A stretch of 64,000 nt of DNA, from NCBI GenBank assembly GCA_020544565.1, contig CP078014.1, forward strand, positions 1,924,016-1,988,015. The letters run 5' to 3'. The notes beneath the pieces were generated by a model. It had not been told where the DNA came from. It searched no databases and was given only the letters and a program-made list of their open reading frames with translations. This DNA is from Bradyrhizobiaceae bacterium (lineage in GTDB: Bacteria; Pseudomonadota; Alphaproteobacteria; Rhizobiales; Xanthobacteraceae). The position numbers were made by a program, and so were the translations under genes. This document shows, piece after piece, positions 1 through 8,492 of this stretch (position 1 is its first letter; every line of letters starts with the position of its first letter).

Positions 1-902
1 GCGACGGCGAGATAATTGAAGCGCGCGCCAGAGGCGAAGTGATCCTGTGCTCGGGTTCGGTCGGATCGACGCAGGTGCTGCACCGCTCCGGCATCGGCCC
101 GCGCGAATGGCTGGCGCCGCTCGGCATCGAGACGGTGCTCGACCGCGAGGGCGTCGGCCGCAACCTGCAGGACCACCTGCAGCAACGCGCCATCTACAAG
201 GTCGAGGGCATCCGCACCCTGAACGAGACCTATTACAACCTGTTCCGGCGCGGCTGGATGGGCGTCGATTACCTGTTCCGGCGGCGCGGCCCGCTGACCA
301 TGGCGCCGTCACAGCTCGGCATCTTCACCCGCTCCGATCCGCATCAGGAGCGCGCCAACATCCAGTTCCACGTCCAGCCCCTGTCGCTGGACAAGTTCGG
401 CGAGCCGCTGCACCGTTTCCCCGCCATCACCATCGCCGCCTGCAACCTGCGCCCGACCTCGCGCGGCACCATCCGCATCACCGCGAGCGCGCCGGAGCAG
501 GCGCCCTCGATCGCGCCGAATTATCTGACCACGCCGGAAGACCGTCAGGTCGCCGCCGACGCCATCCGCGTCACCCGCCGCATTATGGCGCAGCCGGCGC
601 TGGCGAATTACCATCCGCAGGAATATCTGCCCGGCCCCGCGGTGGGCGACGACGACGCCTCGCTGGCGAAGGCCGCGGGCGACATCGGCACCACCATCTT
701 CCATCCGGTCGGCACCGCGAAGATGGGCCGCGCCAGCGATCCGATGGCGGTGGTGGACGAGCGCCTGCGCTTTCACGGCATCGCGGGACTGCGCGTGGTC
801 GACGCCTCGGTGATGCCCACCATTACCTCCGGCAACACCAACACGCCGACCGCGATGATCGCGGAAAAGGGCTCGGCGATGATTGTCGAGGATGGGAAAT
901 AG
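1..902 (+). CDS. GMC-family FAD oxidoreductase (choline dehydrogenase-like), 5' truncated by window edge
   Basis: This is the C-terminal part of a GMC flavoprotein alcohol dehydrogenase; the reading frame is already open at base 3, so the N-terminal FAD-binding Rossmann motif lies outside the window. Visible family features are the GSVGSTQVLHRSGIG block near the start, the GVGRNLQDHL motif, and the C-terminal FHPVGTAKMG segment carrying the active-site histidine, followed by RVVDASVMPTITSGNTNTP, which holds the second catalytic residue and closes the FAD site. Members oxidise alcohols such as choline or polyethylene glycol with FAD as cofactor. The exact substrate cannot be told from this fragment. 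A palindromic repeat follows the stop codon and the next gene is convergent. Confidence 0.9.
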   Translation, partial: DGEIIEARARGEVILCSGSVGSTQVLHRSGIGPREWLAPLGIETVLDREGVGRNLQDHLQQRAIYKVEGIRTLNETYYNLFRRGWMGVDYLFRRRGPLTMAPSQLGIFTRSDPHQERANIQFHVQPLSLDKFGEPLHRFPAITIAACNLRPTSRGTIRITASAPEQAPSIAPNYLTTPEDRQVAADAIRVTRRIMAQPALANYHPQEYLPGPAVGDDDASLAKAAGDIGTTIFHPVGTAKMGRASDPMAVVDERLRFHGIAGLRVVDASVMPTITSGNTNTPTAMIAEKGSAMIVEDGK

Positions 903-935
903 GGCAACGTGATCACGTAATTCCGCCACGCTCCC

Positions 936-1031
936 GTCATTCCGGGGCACGCGCGTAGCGCGTGAACCCGGAATCTTTTTCAATTCTGAGAGATTCCGGA
1001 TCGGCGCGCGACGCGCGCCGTCCGGAATGAC
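936..1031. repeat. Palindromic intergenic repeat, family A (ATTCCGG type), copy 1
   Basis: The element begins GTCATTCCGG and ends CCGGAATGAC, with inner arms GGAATC/GATTCC and GC-rich inner arms (CGCGCGTAGCGCG and GCGCGCGACGCGCGC). It lies between two convergent genes. A second copy with the same outer ends is at 29330-29421. No coding potential is expected; such elements are common in genomes of this group. Confidence 0.7.
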
Positions 1032-1044
1032 ATTGCTTCCGACA

Positions 1045-2601
1045 TCACGGCCTGATCGCCATCTTCGCCACGCCCGGCGTGCGCAGCGGCTCGGCGAGGC
1101 GCGCAAATTCGCACAACAGCGAGCGGGTCTTGCGCGGATCGATGATCTCCTCGACCCAGAACTTCTCCGCCGAACGGAACGGCGAGCGCAGCTTGTTGAG
1201 GCGTTCCTCGATCTCGGCGAGCTTCGCCTTGGGATCGTCGGCGGCGTCGATCTCGGCGCGATAAGCCGCCTCGATACCGCCCTCCAGCGGCAGCGAGCCC
1301 CAATAGGCCGACGGCCAGGCATAGCGCATCGAGAAGCGCCCCGCCGGCTGATGCACCACGCCGGCGACGCCGAACGAATTGCGGACGATGATCGTGCACC
1401 ACGGCACGGTGCTCTGGTTGACCGCCGCCATGGCGCGCACGCCGTGGCGGATGGTCGCCGTCTTCTCGGCGTCGAGCCCGACCGCGAAGCCGGGACAATC
1501 CATCAGATAGACCACCGGCAGATGGAAGGTCTCGGCGAGATCGACAGCACGCACCACCTTCTGGCAGGTGTCGGCGGCCCACGATCCGCCATAGATGAAC
1601 GGATCGCTGGCGAGCACCAGCACCGCCCGCCCCTCGAGCCGCGCCAGCCCGGTGATGATGGCGCGGCCGAAATTCTGGCCCATCTCGAAGAACGAGCCGC
1701 GATCCACCACCTTCTCGATGATCGGGCGCATCTTGTAGACCTGCTTGCGGTCGCGCGGCACGGCGTGCAGCAGCGTCGCATCCGCGCGCTCGGGATCGTC
1801 GTGACAGGCGAGCGTCGGCGGCAGATCGTAGACCGACGGCGGCAGATAGGACAGGAAGCGCCGCGCACAGGCGAAAGCTTCTTCCTCGGTCGCCACCGCG
1901 TGATCGACGCCGCCAGCCTTGGTCTGGATGTGCCAGCCGCCGAGCTCCTGCTTGTCCAGCGCCTGGCCGAGACGCGCCACCACCGGCGGCCCCGCGACGA
2001 ACATCGCCGACGATTTGGTCATCACCGAATAATGGCAGGCGGCGAGACGCGCCGCGCCGAGGCCGGCCACCGATCCGAGCCCGAGACCGACCACCGGCAC
2101 CTGCGCCATGTTCGCTGTCGTGTACCAGTACCATTCGGTGCCGCCGACACCGCCGGGCAGATTGGCGGCGCCCTTGGTCTCGATGGTCTTCACCGAGCCG
2201 CCGCCGCCGGAGCCTTCGATGACGCGGATGATCGGCAGGCGGAAATCGTGCGCCATCTGCTCCGCCATCATCGGCTTCGCCCAGATCGACGCATCCGCCG
2301 AGCCGCCGCGCACGGTGAAATCGTCGCCCACCACCACGACGGGACGTCCCTCGACCTTGCCGCGGCCGAAGATGCAGTTGGCCGGCGTGACGGAGATCAA
2401 TTCGCCATTCTCCGCATATTCGCCCATGCCGGAAATCGCGCCCATCTCGTGGAAGCTCTTCGCATCCAGCAGCCTGTCGAGCCGCTCGCGCACGGTGAGG
2501 CGTCCCTGATCGTGCTGGCGCTTGACCTTGTCGGGCCCTCCCATTTCGCGCGCGAACGCCTCACGGCGCGCGAGTTCCTCAAGTTCGGGCTTCCAGGTCA
2601 T
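1045..2601 (-). CDS. Acyl-CoA carboxylase carboxyltransferase (beta) subunit
   Basis: The 518-residue product is a full-length carboxyltransferase subunit of the propionyl-CoA/methylcrotonyl-CoA carboxylase type, which moves the carboxyl group from biotin to an acyl-CoA. The N-terminal half has RLTVRERLDRLLD, then the glycine-rich EGSGGGGS oxyanion region near residues 128-135. The C-terminal half has the paired crotonase-like fold with YLMDCPGFAVG and NSFGVAGVVHQP. Its ATG has a good ribosome site (AAGGAG about 7 bases upstream). No biotin carboxylase or biotin-carrier subunit is adjacent, so its partner must be elsewhere or unknown. It is transcribed divergently from the TAXI-TRAP genes. 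The substrate is not assigned. Confidence 0.9.
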   Translation of the reverse strand: MTWKPELEELARREAFAREMGGPDKVKRQHDQGRLTVRERLDRLLDAKSFHEMGAISGMGEYAENGELISVTPANCIFGRGKVEGRPVVVVGDDFTVRGGSADASIWAKPMMAEQMAHDFRLPIIRVIEGSGGGGSVKTIETKGAANLPGGVGGTEWYWYTTANMAQVPVVGLGLGSVAGLGAARLAACHYSVMTKSSAMFVAGPPVVARLGQALDKQELGGWHIQTKAGGVDHAVATEEEAFACARRFLSYLPPSVYDLPPTLACHDDPERADATLLHAVPRDRKQVYKMRPIIEKVVDRGSFFEMGQNFGRAIITGLARLEGRAVLVLASDPFIYGGSWAADTCQKVVRAVDLAETFHLPVVYLMDCPGFAVGLDAEKTATIRHGVRAMAAVNQSTVPWCTIIVRNSFGVAGVVHQPAGRFSMRYAWPSAYWGSLPLEGGIEAAYRAEIDAADDPKAKLAEIEERLNKLRSPFRSAEKFWVEEIIDPRKTRSLLCEFARLAEPLRTPGVAKMAIRP

Positions 2602-2908
2602 TCAGGGGCTCCTTGCAGTGCAGTGCGTGCATCACTTTCGGCGCCGCACCGGATTCATTTTCTTGTTGCGACGCAAGCTACCCCGGGCAATCCTTCCTCA
2701 CAACAATAAGCCCCCTGCGGGGGACGCACGACAGCATGGTTGCATGACCAAACATGTCCGCAACAAGTCTAACGAGACTATGTCCCGCGATCGGCTGGCA
2801 GGCGTTGCGCTGTTGCCCGCGCGATGACATGATCCGACGTATCAAAAAAGCATTTCGCACAGCGAAAATGCAAAAGATAAAAACAGAGAAGACTGGGGAG
2901 ACTTCTGC
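2602..2908. other. Divergent intergenic region, 307 bp, no gene
   Basis: This gap separates the minus-strand carboxyltransferase from the plus-strand TAXI binding protein and should hold both promoters. I see a small CCCCC-TGC-GGGGG hairpin at 2711-2723 without a T-run. There is only a weak promoter-like pair (TTGCGC 2805-2810 and CATGAT 2828-2833, 17 bases apart). A GGGGAG ribosome site precedes the ATG at 2909. No convincing small ORF or RNA was recognised. Confidence 0.4.
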
Positions 2909-4072
2909 ATGACACGCCACATCACCACTGTTGCCGCCATGATCGTCGCCGGAGCTACCGCCGCGATGCCGTCCGCATGGGCGCAGGATATCAAGCTGCC
3001 GTCCACGATCACGTTCACCGCCTACGACACCGGCACCTCCGGCTTCAACATCGCCGTCGGTGTCGGCAAGATGATGAAGGATAAATACGGCACCGACGTT
3101 CGCGTGCTTCCGGCGGGCAACGACGTCGCGCGCCTCGCGCCGCTGCGCGCGGGCCGCGCCGCGCTGGCATGGATGGGAACGGGCGTTTATTTCGCGCAGG
3201 AAGGCGTGTTCGAGTTCGGCGTCAGGGAGTGGGGCCCGCAGGCGCTGCAGATGACGCTGTCCACGATCGACTGCAACGGCCTGTCGGTCGGCGTCGCGAA
3301 AGATGCCGGCATCAAGGAGTGGAAAGACTTCCGCGGCAAACGACTCGGCTTCGTGGTGGGCTCCCCTGCCCTGAACCAGAACGCGCTCGCCATCATCGCT
3401 TATGGCGGCCTGACGCAGAAGGACGTCAAGATCGTCGAATTCGCGAGCTACGGCGCGATGTGGAAGGGCGTCATCAACAATGACGCCGACGGCGCGTTCG
3501 GCTCCACCGTGACCGGACCCGCGAAGGAACTGGAAAGTTCGCCGCGCGGCATCGCCTGGCCCGAGCTTCCACCCGAGGACAAGGCGGCGTGGGAGCGCGT
3601 GCGGAAAGTCGGCGCGTTCTTCAATCCACACAAGGTGACCTGCGGCGCGGCCATCACCGCCGCCAACCCGCTGCAGCTCGCCACCTATCCCTATCCGATC
3701 GCGACCGCCTATGGCATCCAGCCTGCTGACCACATCTACGCGCTCACCAAGGCGATGATCCTCAACTACGCCGCCTACAAGGATTCCGCGCCGGGCGCAT
3801 CCGGTCTCGACGTCAAGCTCCAGACCCGGCAGTGGGTGATCCCGTTCCATCCCGGCGCCGTGAAGGCCCTGAGGGAAGCCGGCCAGTGGAACGACGCCGA
3901 CGAAGCCCACAACAACGCCCTGCTCAAGCGGCAGGTCGTGCTGGCGGACGCCTGGAAAGCCTACAACGCCGCAAACCCGCCGTCGGAGAACGACAAGTTC
4001 CTGGCCGGGTGGATGGCCGCGCGCAAGGCGGCGCTGGCCAAGGCGAACATGCCGAACGGCTTCGAAGACTAG
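2909..4072 (+). CDS. TAXI-family TRAP transporter solute-binding protein
   Basis: The 387-residue product starts with a signal peptide (hydrophobic stretch ending MPSAWAQD near residue 26), so it is periplasmic. The family signature is the TGTSGFNIAVGVGKMMKD-type opening, followed by VRVLPAGNDVARLAPLRAGRAALAWMG, as in TAXI (TRAP-associated extracytoplasmic immunogenic) receptors. These bind carboxylates or amino acids such as glutamate and hand them to a sodium-driven fused permease. That permease is the next gene on the same strand. GGGGAG precedes the ATG by about 8 bases. The ligand is unknown. Confidence 0.9.
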   Translation: MTRHITTVAAMIVAGATAAMPSAWAQDIKLPSTITFTAYDTGTSGFNIAVGVGKMMKDKYGTDVRVLPAGNDVARLAPLRAGRAALAWMGTGVYFAQEGVFEFGVREWGPQALQMTLSTIDCNGLSVGVAKDAGIKEWKDFRGKRLGFVVGSPALNQNALAIIAYGGLTQKDVKIVEFASYGAMWKGVINNDADGAFGSTVTGPAKELESSPRGIAWPELPPEDKAAWERVRKVGAFFNPHKVTCGAAITAANPLQLATYPYPIATAYGIQPADHIYALTKAMILNYAAYKDSAPGASGLDVKLQTRQWVIPFHPGAVKALREAGQWNDADEAHNNALLKRQVVLADAWKAYNAANPPSENDKFLAGWMAARKAALAKANMPNGFED

Positions 4073-4107
4073 ATCGACCGGGCGGCAACGCCATTCGCGG
4101 TGCGACC

Positions 4108-4128
4108 CCTCTCCCCGGTGGGGAGAGG
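4108..4128. repeat. Short palindrome, family C core (CCTCTCCCC/GGGGAGAGG)
   Basis: Perfect 9-bp arms CCTCTCCCC (4108-4116) and GGGGAGAGG (4120-4128) with a GGT loop. It sits between the TAXI binding protein and its permease gene. It is the minimal form of the repeat seen in longer copies at 44.6, 54.6, 55.4 and 58.7 kb. There is no T-run, so it is not a standard intrinsic terminator, but it could modulate readthrough or mRNA stability. Confidence 0.55.
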
Positions 4129-4273
4129 TGATGGGATCACCGACTCCCGACCGATCATCGAATGAATGAACCTGCACCGCGATGACGAATCCCTCGGCCC
4201 AAACCGATCGGGACGTGCTCCAGACGATCCCGTTCATCGCGCATCCTTAACCTCGCACGCCCCGGAGCCGCCC

Positions 4274-6376
4274 ATGTCATCCACTCCCGGCAATCTCGAG
4301 ACACCGGCTGCAGACGTCACCGCCGCCACCATCGAAGCCGCGGAAAACAAGGTCGTATTCGACGATCCCCACGCCGGCGTCGGCGGCCTGCAGGAGGCCG
4401 AGGTCACGCGGGTGCGGACGCTGCGCGGGCCGTGGCGCTGGGCGCTGGTGGCGGCTACGGCGGCAACCATCCTGCTGTGTATCAACCAGCAGTTCGCGCT
4501 GCGCTTCTTCGTCGAATACACCCAGCTCAACACCGAGTATTTCTATCTCCTCATCGCTTTGATGCTGCCGTTCACGTTCCTGATCTTTCCGGGATCGGAG
4601 ACCGCGCCGCTCGACCGCTTCCCCTGGTACGACATCCTGCTGTTTGTCGCGACCTTCGCCTCGGCGATCTGGCTGATGATGAACATCCGGCAGGCCGCGG
4701 CGCTGGGCTGGGAATTCGCCGGCGCGCCGACGCCGGTGATCGTCGGCGGCCTCGTGATGTGGGCGGTGCTGATGGAGGCCCTGCGCCGCACCGGCGGCTG
4801 GAGCCTGCTGCTCTGCGTGTTCCCCTTCACCGTCTATCCGCTATTCGCCGAATGGAGCTGGCTCGGGCCGTTCCGCGGCTCGCAGTCGACCCTCGCCCAG
4901 GCCACCGCCTATCACGTGCTGTCCGGCGAGAGCCTGCTTGGCATTCCGATCCAGGCGTTCGCCGACACGGTGATCGGCTTCCTGGTGTTCGGCACCGCGC
5001 TGATGATGACGGGCGCCGGCAAGTTCTTCATCAACATCGCCTTCGCGCTGTGCGGCACGTTCCGCGGCGGCGCGGCCAAGGTCTGCATCTTCGCCAGCGG
5101 CCTGCTCGGCATGATGTCGGGATCGATCATCTCCAACGTGCTGACCGCGGGCACCATGACCATCCCGGTCATGAAAAAAAGCGGCTTCCGCGCCTCCTAC
5201 GCCGCCGCCATCGAAGCCTGCGCCTCCACCGGCGCGGTGCTGGCGCCGCCGGTGATGGGCGCGACCGCGTTCGTGATCGCCCAGTTCCTCAACGTCAGCT
5301 ACGCCGACGTGGCGCTGGCCGCGATCATTCCGGCGGCGCTGTATTATCTCGGCCTGTTCATGCAGGTGGACGCCTATGCCGCGCGCCACAAGCTGCTCGG
5401 CATTCCGCGCTCCGAACTGCCGAGGGTCTCCGACACGCTCAAGGCCGGCTGGTACTACGTCTTCGTCATCGCGCTCCTGATCGTGATGCTGCTGTACTTC
5501 AAGCGCGAGAGCCATGCGCCGTTCTACGCCACCGCGCTTCTCCTGGTGCTCAATCAGTTGTTCTCCAAGGACACGCGCTGGACCGCCGCCACCATCGCCA
5601 AGTTCCTCGAGGTCAACGGCCGCACCTTCGTCGAACTGGTCGGCATCCTCGCCGGCTGCGGCCTGCTGATCGGCGCGTTCTCGATGACGGGCGTGATCTC
5701 CAGCCTCGCCAACGACCTTCTGACCATCGCCGGCGACAACGCCTTCCTGCTGCTCGCCATGTGCGCCTTCACCAGCCTGATCCTCGGCCTCGGGCTCACG
5801 ACCACCGCCTGCTACATCTTCCTCGCCATTCTGGTGGCGCCGGCGCTGGAGAAAGTCGGCCTCAACCGGATGGCCGTGCACATGTTCATCTTCTATTGGG
5901 GCATGCTGTCGTCGATCACGCCGCCGGTGGCCATCGCCTCCTTCGCCGCGGCCGGCATCGCCGGTTCGCCCGCGATGAAGACCGGATGGGAATCGATGTG
6001 GGTGGGCAGCATCATCTACTTCATTCCGTTCTTCTTCGTGCTCAACCCCGCGCTCGTGCTGCAGGGCGACGCGCCCTATCTCGCCGCCCTCGGCCTGATG
6101 GGCCTCGCCGGCATCGGCACGCTGTTCATCTGCGGCGGCATCCAGGGCTATCAATCGTTCGTCGGCGACCTGCGGCGCACCGGCGTGCTGGAATGGCCGC
6201 TGCGCGTGCTGCTGGTGATCGGCGGATTCGTCCTCGCCACGCCCGGCGGCGGCATCATGCCGCTGTCACAGTGGCAGGTGACGTCCCTCGGCCTCGCGAT
6301 CCTGGCTCCGACCGTGCTCATTGCACTGGCGCTGATGCGCAGAAGCGCGCCGGACACAGCCGGCGCGGCGGCGTGA
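4274..6376 (+). CDS. TRAP transporter fused permease (4TM small plus 12TM large subunit)
   Basis: The product of 700 residues is almost wholly hydrophobic, with many predicted membrane helices. It matches the fused DctQ-DctM-like permeases that pair with TAXI receptors and use a cation gradient to import substrate. Typical motifs are GKFFINIAFALCGTFRGG, the SGSIISNVLTAGTMTIPVMKK block, and SITPPVAIASFAAAGIAG near the C-terminus, all characteristic of the DctM domain. I chose the ATG at 4274 because GGAG stands 6 bases upstream; an in-frame ATG at 4166 would add 36 non-conserved, non-hydrophobic residues. A strong hairpin follows at 6384-6425. Confidence 0.92.
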   Translation: MSSTPGNLETPAADVTAATIEAAENKVVFDDPHAGVGGLQEAEVTRVRTLRGPWRWALVAATAATILLCINQQFALRFFVEYTQLNTEYFYLLIALMLPFTFLIFPGSETAPLDRFPWYDILLFVATFASAIWLMMNIRQAAALGWEFAGAPTPVIVGGLVMWAVLMEALRRTGGWSLLLCVFPFTVYPLFAEWSWLGPFRGSQSTLAQATAYHVLSGESLLGIPIQAFADTVIGFLVFGTALMMTGAGKFFINIAFALCGTFRGGAAKVCIFASGLLGMMSGSIISNVLTAGTMTIPVMKKSGFRASYAAAIEACASTGAVLAPPVMGATAFVIAQFLNVSYADVALAAIIPAALYYLGLFMQVDAYAARHKLLGIPRSELPRVSDTLKAGWYYVFVIALLIVMLLYFKRESHAPFYATALLLVLNQLFSKDTRWTAATIAKFLEVNGRTFVELVGILAGCGLLIGAFSMTGVISSLANDLLTIAGDNAFLLLAMCAFTSLILGLGLTTTACYIFLAILVAPALEKVGLNRMAVHMFIFYWGMLSSITPPVAIASFAAAGIAGSPAMKTGWESMWVGSIIYFIPFFFVLNPALVLQGDAPYLAALGLMGLAGIGTLFICGGIQGYQSFVGDLRRTGVLEWPLRVLLVIGGFVLATPGGGIMPLSQWQVTSLGLAILAPTVLIALALMRRSAPDTAGAAA

Positions 6377-6383
6377 TCGCGCA

Positions 6384-6425
6384 CGGCAGACTTTCATTCG
6401 GTTCCGATGAATCGAAAGTCTGCCG
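6384..6425. terminator. Strong hairpin after TRAP permease gene
   Basis: Arms CGGCAGACTTTC (6384-6395) and GAAAGTCTGCCG (6414-6425) are perfectly complementary over 12 bp, with some further inner pairing. It lies 8 bases after the permease stop codon. No T-run follows, so it may be a Rho-assisted stop or an mRNA 3' stabiliser rather than a classic intrinsic terminator. Confidence 0.5.
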
Positions 6426-6540
6426 TCGCGAATTGTGGCGGAACCCGAGCGTCATCGGGGCAACAATGCGCGGCGTCATGCGTTGACGTCACACCCGGAA
6501 AAATAGCGGGCGGCAGCGCCGCGATGACGCGGGCTTGGCT

Positions 6541-6569
6541 CTGGCAATTTGAGAGCACGTACCTATAGT
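6541..6569 (+). promoter_or_regulatory. Candidate sigma-70-type promoter for the small Cys-rich gene
   Basis: CTGGCA (6541-6546, four of six to TTGACA) and TATAGT (6564-6569, five of six to TATAAT) are separated by 17 bases. They end 37 bases before the ATG at 6607. This is a by-eye match only. Confidence 0.4.
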
Positions 6570-6606
6570 CCGGACAATCAAACGACTGACCTTGCAAAGG
6601 ACCACA

Positions 6607-6843
6607 ATGATCAGATCACTGCTCGTCGCCGCCGTTCTCGTCACCACGACCGCGGGCGCATTCGCTCAAAATTCGCAGCGCGGCGGCACGGTTGACGAGC
6701 AGAAAGCCTGCGCCCCGGATGTCTCGCGCCATTGCCGCGCGGTGATGAACGACGGCGACCTGACGGTGCTCGCCTGCCTGAAGCAGCACCGCGCCAAGAT
6801 CAGCAAGAAGTGCAACGCGGTTCTGCTGAGCCACGGCCAGTAA
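6607..6843 (+). CDS. Small secreted cysteine-rich repeat protein
   Basis: The 78-residue product has a clear signal peptide ending at AGAFAQ. The mature part has the pattern ACAPDVSRHC...VLACLKQHRAKISKKC. This resembles one cysteine-rich repeat of the kind found in the Golgi glycoprotein/FGF-receptor-binding family, which also occurs as short periplasmic proteins in Rhizobiales. The four cysteines could form two disulfides in the periplasm. AAAGGA stands 5 bases before the ATG; an in-frame TTG at 6592 is less likely. Function is unknown. It is next to, and convergent with, hpnO. Confidence 0.8.
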   Translation: MIRSLLVAAVLVTTTAGAFAQNSQRGGTVDEQKACAPDVSRHCRAVMNDGDLTVLACLKQHRAKISKKCNAVLLSHGQ

Positions 6844-6937
6844 CGCGCTCGTCGGCGCTCGGTCCGGCGCCATGCGCGCCGGATCAAGCTGCTTCACGTC
6901 ACAGCCTGACAGGGTAACGATCCGCATCAGCACGCCC

Positions 6938-6979
6938 GATAGGATCAGGCTATCTCGCTTATCAGCCTGATTGCCTATC
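6938..6979. terminator. Imperfect hairpin between convergent genes at the hpnO 3' end
   Basis: GATAGGATCAGGCT (6938-6951) pairs with AGCCTGATTGCCTATC (6964-6979), allowing a two-base bulge. It reaches into the hpnO stop codon. It lies where both the Cys-rich gene and hpnO should end. No T-run is present on either strand, so its terminator role is tentative. Confidence 0.35.
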
Positions 6980-8378
6980 AGGCCGACTTGCGCGCGGCGT
7001 TGTCCACCAGCGTCTTGCCGAGCGACCAGATCGCGCCCGGCACCCGGTGGCTGTTGTCGATCACCTTGTCGAAGGCGGTGGTGATCCAGGTGCAGTCGTC
7101 CGGCGTGATGGTCAGGGACGGCAGCAGCTTGATGGTGTGGCTGGCGTGACCCGACACCTGGCTCAGGATCTTGTGATCCTTGAACAGCGGGATGGTGATG
7201 AGCTGGCAGAACAGCCCCTTGCTCGCGGTCTCCAGCACGCTCCACGACGCCTTCAGCGCCAGCGATTTCGGCGGCCCGAATTCGACGCCGATCATCAGGC
7301 CCTTGCCGCGAACGTTCTTGAGAAGCTCGTAGCGCGGAATCATCGCGGACAGTGCGGCGAGCAGCTCGGCGCCGCGCGCCGCCGCGTTCTCGATCACCTT
7401 CTCCTGCTTGAGAACCTCCAGCGTCGCGATCCCGGCGGCCATGCCGAGATCGTTCTTCGAGAACGTCGAGCCGTGGACGACGGCTCGATCCATGCGGTCG
7501 AAAATCTTGTCGAAGACGGCCTTGCGCGTCAGCACCGCCCCGACCGGGACATGCCCACCGGACAGCGACTTCGACAGCAGCACCATGTCGGGCTCGACAT
7601 TCCAGTGCTCGACGGCGAGGAAGCGTCCGGTCCGCCCCAGGCCGGTCTGGATCTCGTCGGCGACGAACAGCGTGCCATAGCGGCGGCACAGCGCAGCCGC
7701 ATCCGCCAGATAGCCGTCGTCCGGCATGTTGACGCCCTTGCCCTGGATCGGCTCGACGATGAAGGCCGCAACCTGCCGCGACGCCAGCGCCCGTTCCAGC
7801 GCAGCGAGATCATTGTGGGGAATCGAGGTGCAGTCCGGCAGCAGCGGCCCGAAACCGTCGCGGAAATTGCTGTCGCCGGTCAGCGACAGCGAGCCGTAGG
7901 ACAGGCCATGATAGGCATGGTCGCAATAGACGATTCCGGTGCGACCGGTGGCGCCGCGCGCGAATTTGATCGCAGCTTCGACACATTCCGTCCCTGAATT
8001 CGCAAAAAACACCTTGTCCAGATAGGGCACCTGCGCGATCAGCCGCTCGGCCAGAATCCCCGCCAGCGTGGAGAGGTCGAGTTGGACCAGATTGGGCAGG
8101 TCGCTGTCGAGCACGCTCTTGAGGGCGTCCCTGACGGTCGGGTGGTTGCGGCCGAGGGCGAATACACCGAAGCCGCTCAGCAGGTCGAGGTAGCGGACGT
8201 CGTCGCGGTCGTAGAGATATTGTCCCTGCCCGCGGCGGAATCCGACATCGTAGCCGATGGTCTTGAGGACCCGGACCAGTTGTTCGTTGAGATATCGGGT
8301 ATGCAGAGCGCCGCGCTGGAATTGACGGTCAGCGAACATCTCTGAAATGTCTAGATTTGACGGCATGGTGTCATTCAT
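6978..8378 (-). CDS. hpnO: HpnO-like class III aminotransferase (aminobacteriohopanetriol synthesis)
   Basis: This PLP-dependent class III aminotransferase resembles acetylornithine/ornithine aminotransferases. Motifs include SGFGVFALGRNHP, FFANSGTECVEAAIKFAR, VADEIQTGLGRTG and LLSKSLSGGHVPVGA, which carries the Schiff-base lysine. In Rhodopseudomonas palustris, HpnO is needed for 35-aminobacteriohopanetriol. The hopanoid context here (hpnN next to it, hpnH, hpnG and shc nearby) supports that role. The start is uncertain: ATGs at 8459, 8396, 8378 and 8366 are all in frame. I prefer 8378 because conservation should begin near MPSNLDISEMF and a GAAG lies just upstream. The longest form would have 493 residues. 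Confidence 0.85.
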   Translation of the reverse strand: MNDTMPSNLDISEMFADRQFQRGALHTRYLNEQLVRVLKTIGYDVGFRRGQGQYLYDRDDVRYLDLLSGFGVFALGRNHPTVRDALKSVLDSDLPNLVQLDLSTLAGILAERLIAQVPYLDKVFFANSGTECVEAAIKFARGATGRTGIVYCDHAYHGLSYGSLSLTGDSNFRDGFGPLLPDCTSIPHNDLAALERALASRQVAAFIVEPIQGKGVNMPDDGYLADAAALCRRYGTLFVADEIQTGLGRTGRFLAVEHWNVEPDMVLLSKSLSGGHVPVGAVLTRKAVFDKIFDRMDRAVVHGSTFSKNDLGMAAGIATLEVLKQEKVIENAAARGAELLAALSAMIPRYELLKNVRGKGLMIGVEFGPPKSLALKASWSVLETASKGLFCQLITIPLFKDHKILSQVSGHASHTIKLLPSLTITPDDCTWITTAFDKVIDNSHRVPGAIWSLGKTLVDNAARKSA

Positions 8379-8492
8379 ACTTCGTAAGCTGGGCATCTCG
8401 TCAACCCAAAATCGTGTATGCGTCGTTTTGTCGGTTTCTGGAACCACGACGCGATCCATGATTTAAGCCGGTTGCAGCGCACGTGAGGATTC

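Noticed and set aside
2711..2723. CCCCC-TGC-GGGGG hairpin as a terminator
   Set aside because: It lies between divergent genes, has only a five-base stem and no T-run.
4841..6154. Open frame of 437 codons antisense to the TRAP permease
   Set aside because: It is an artefact of GC-rich third positions; the sense strand encodes a clear membrane transporter.
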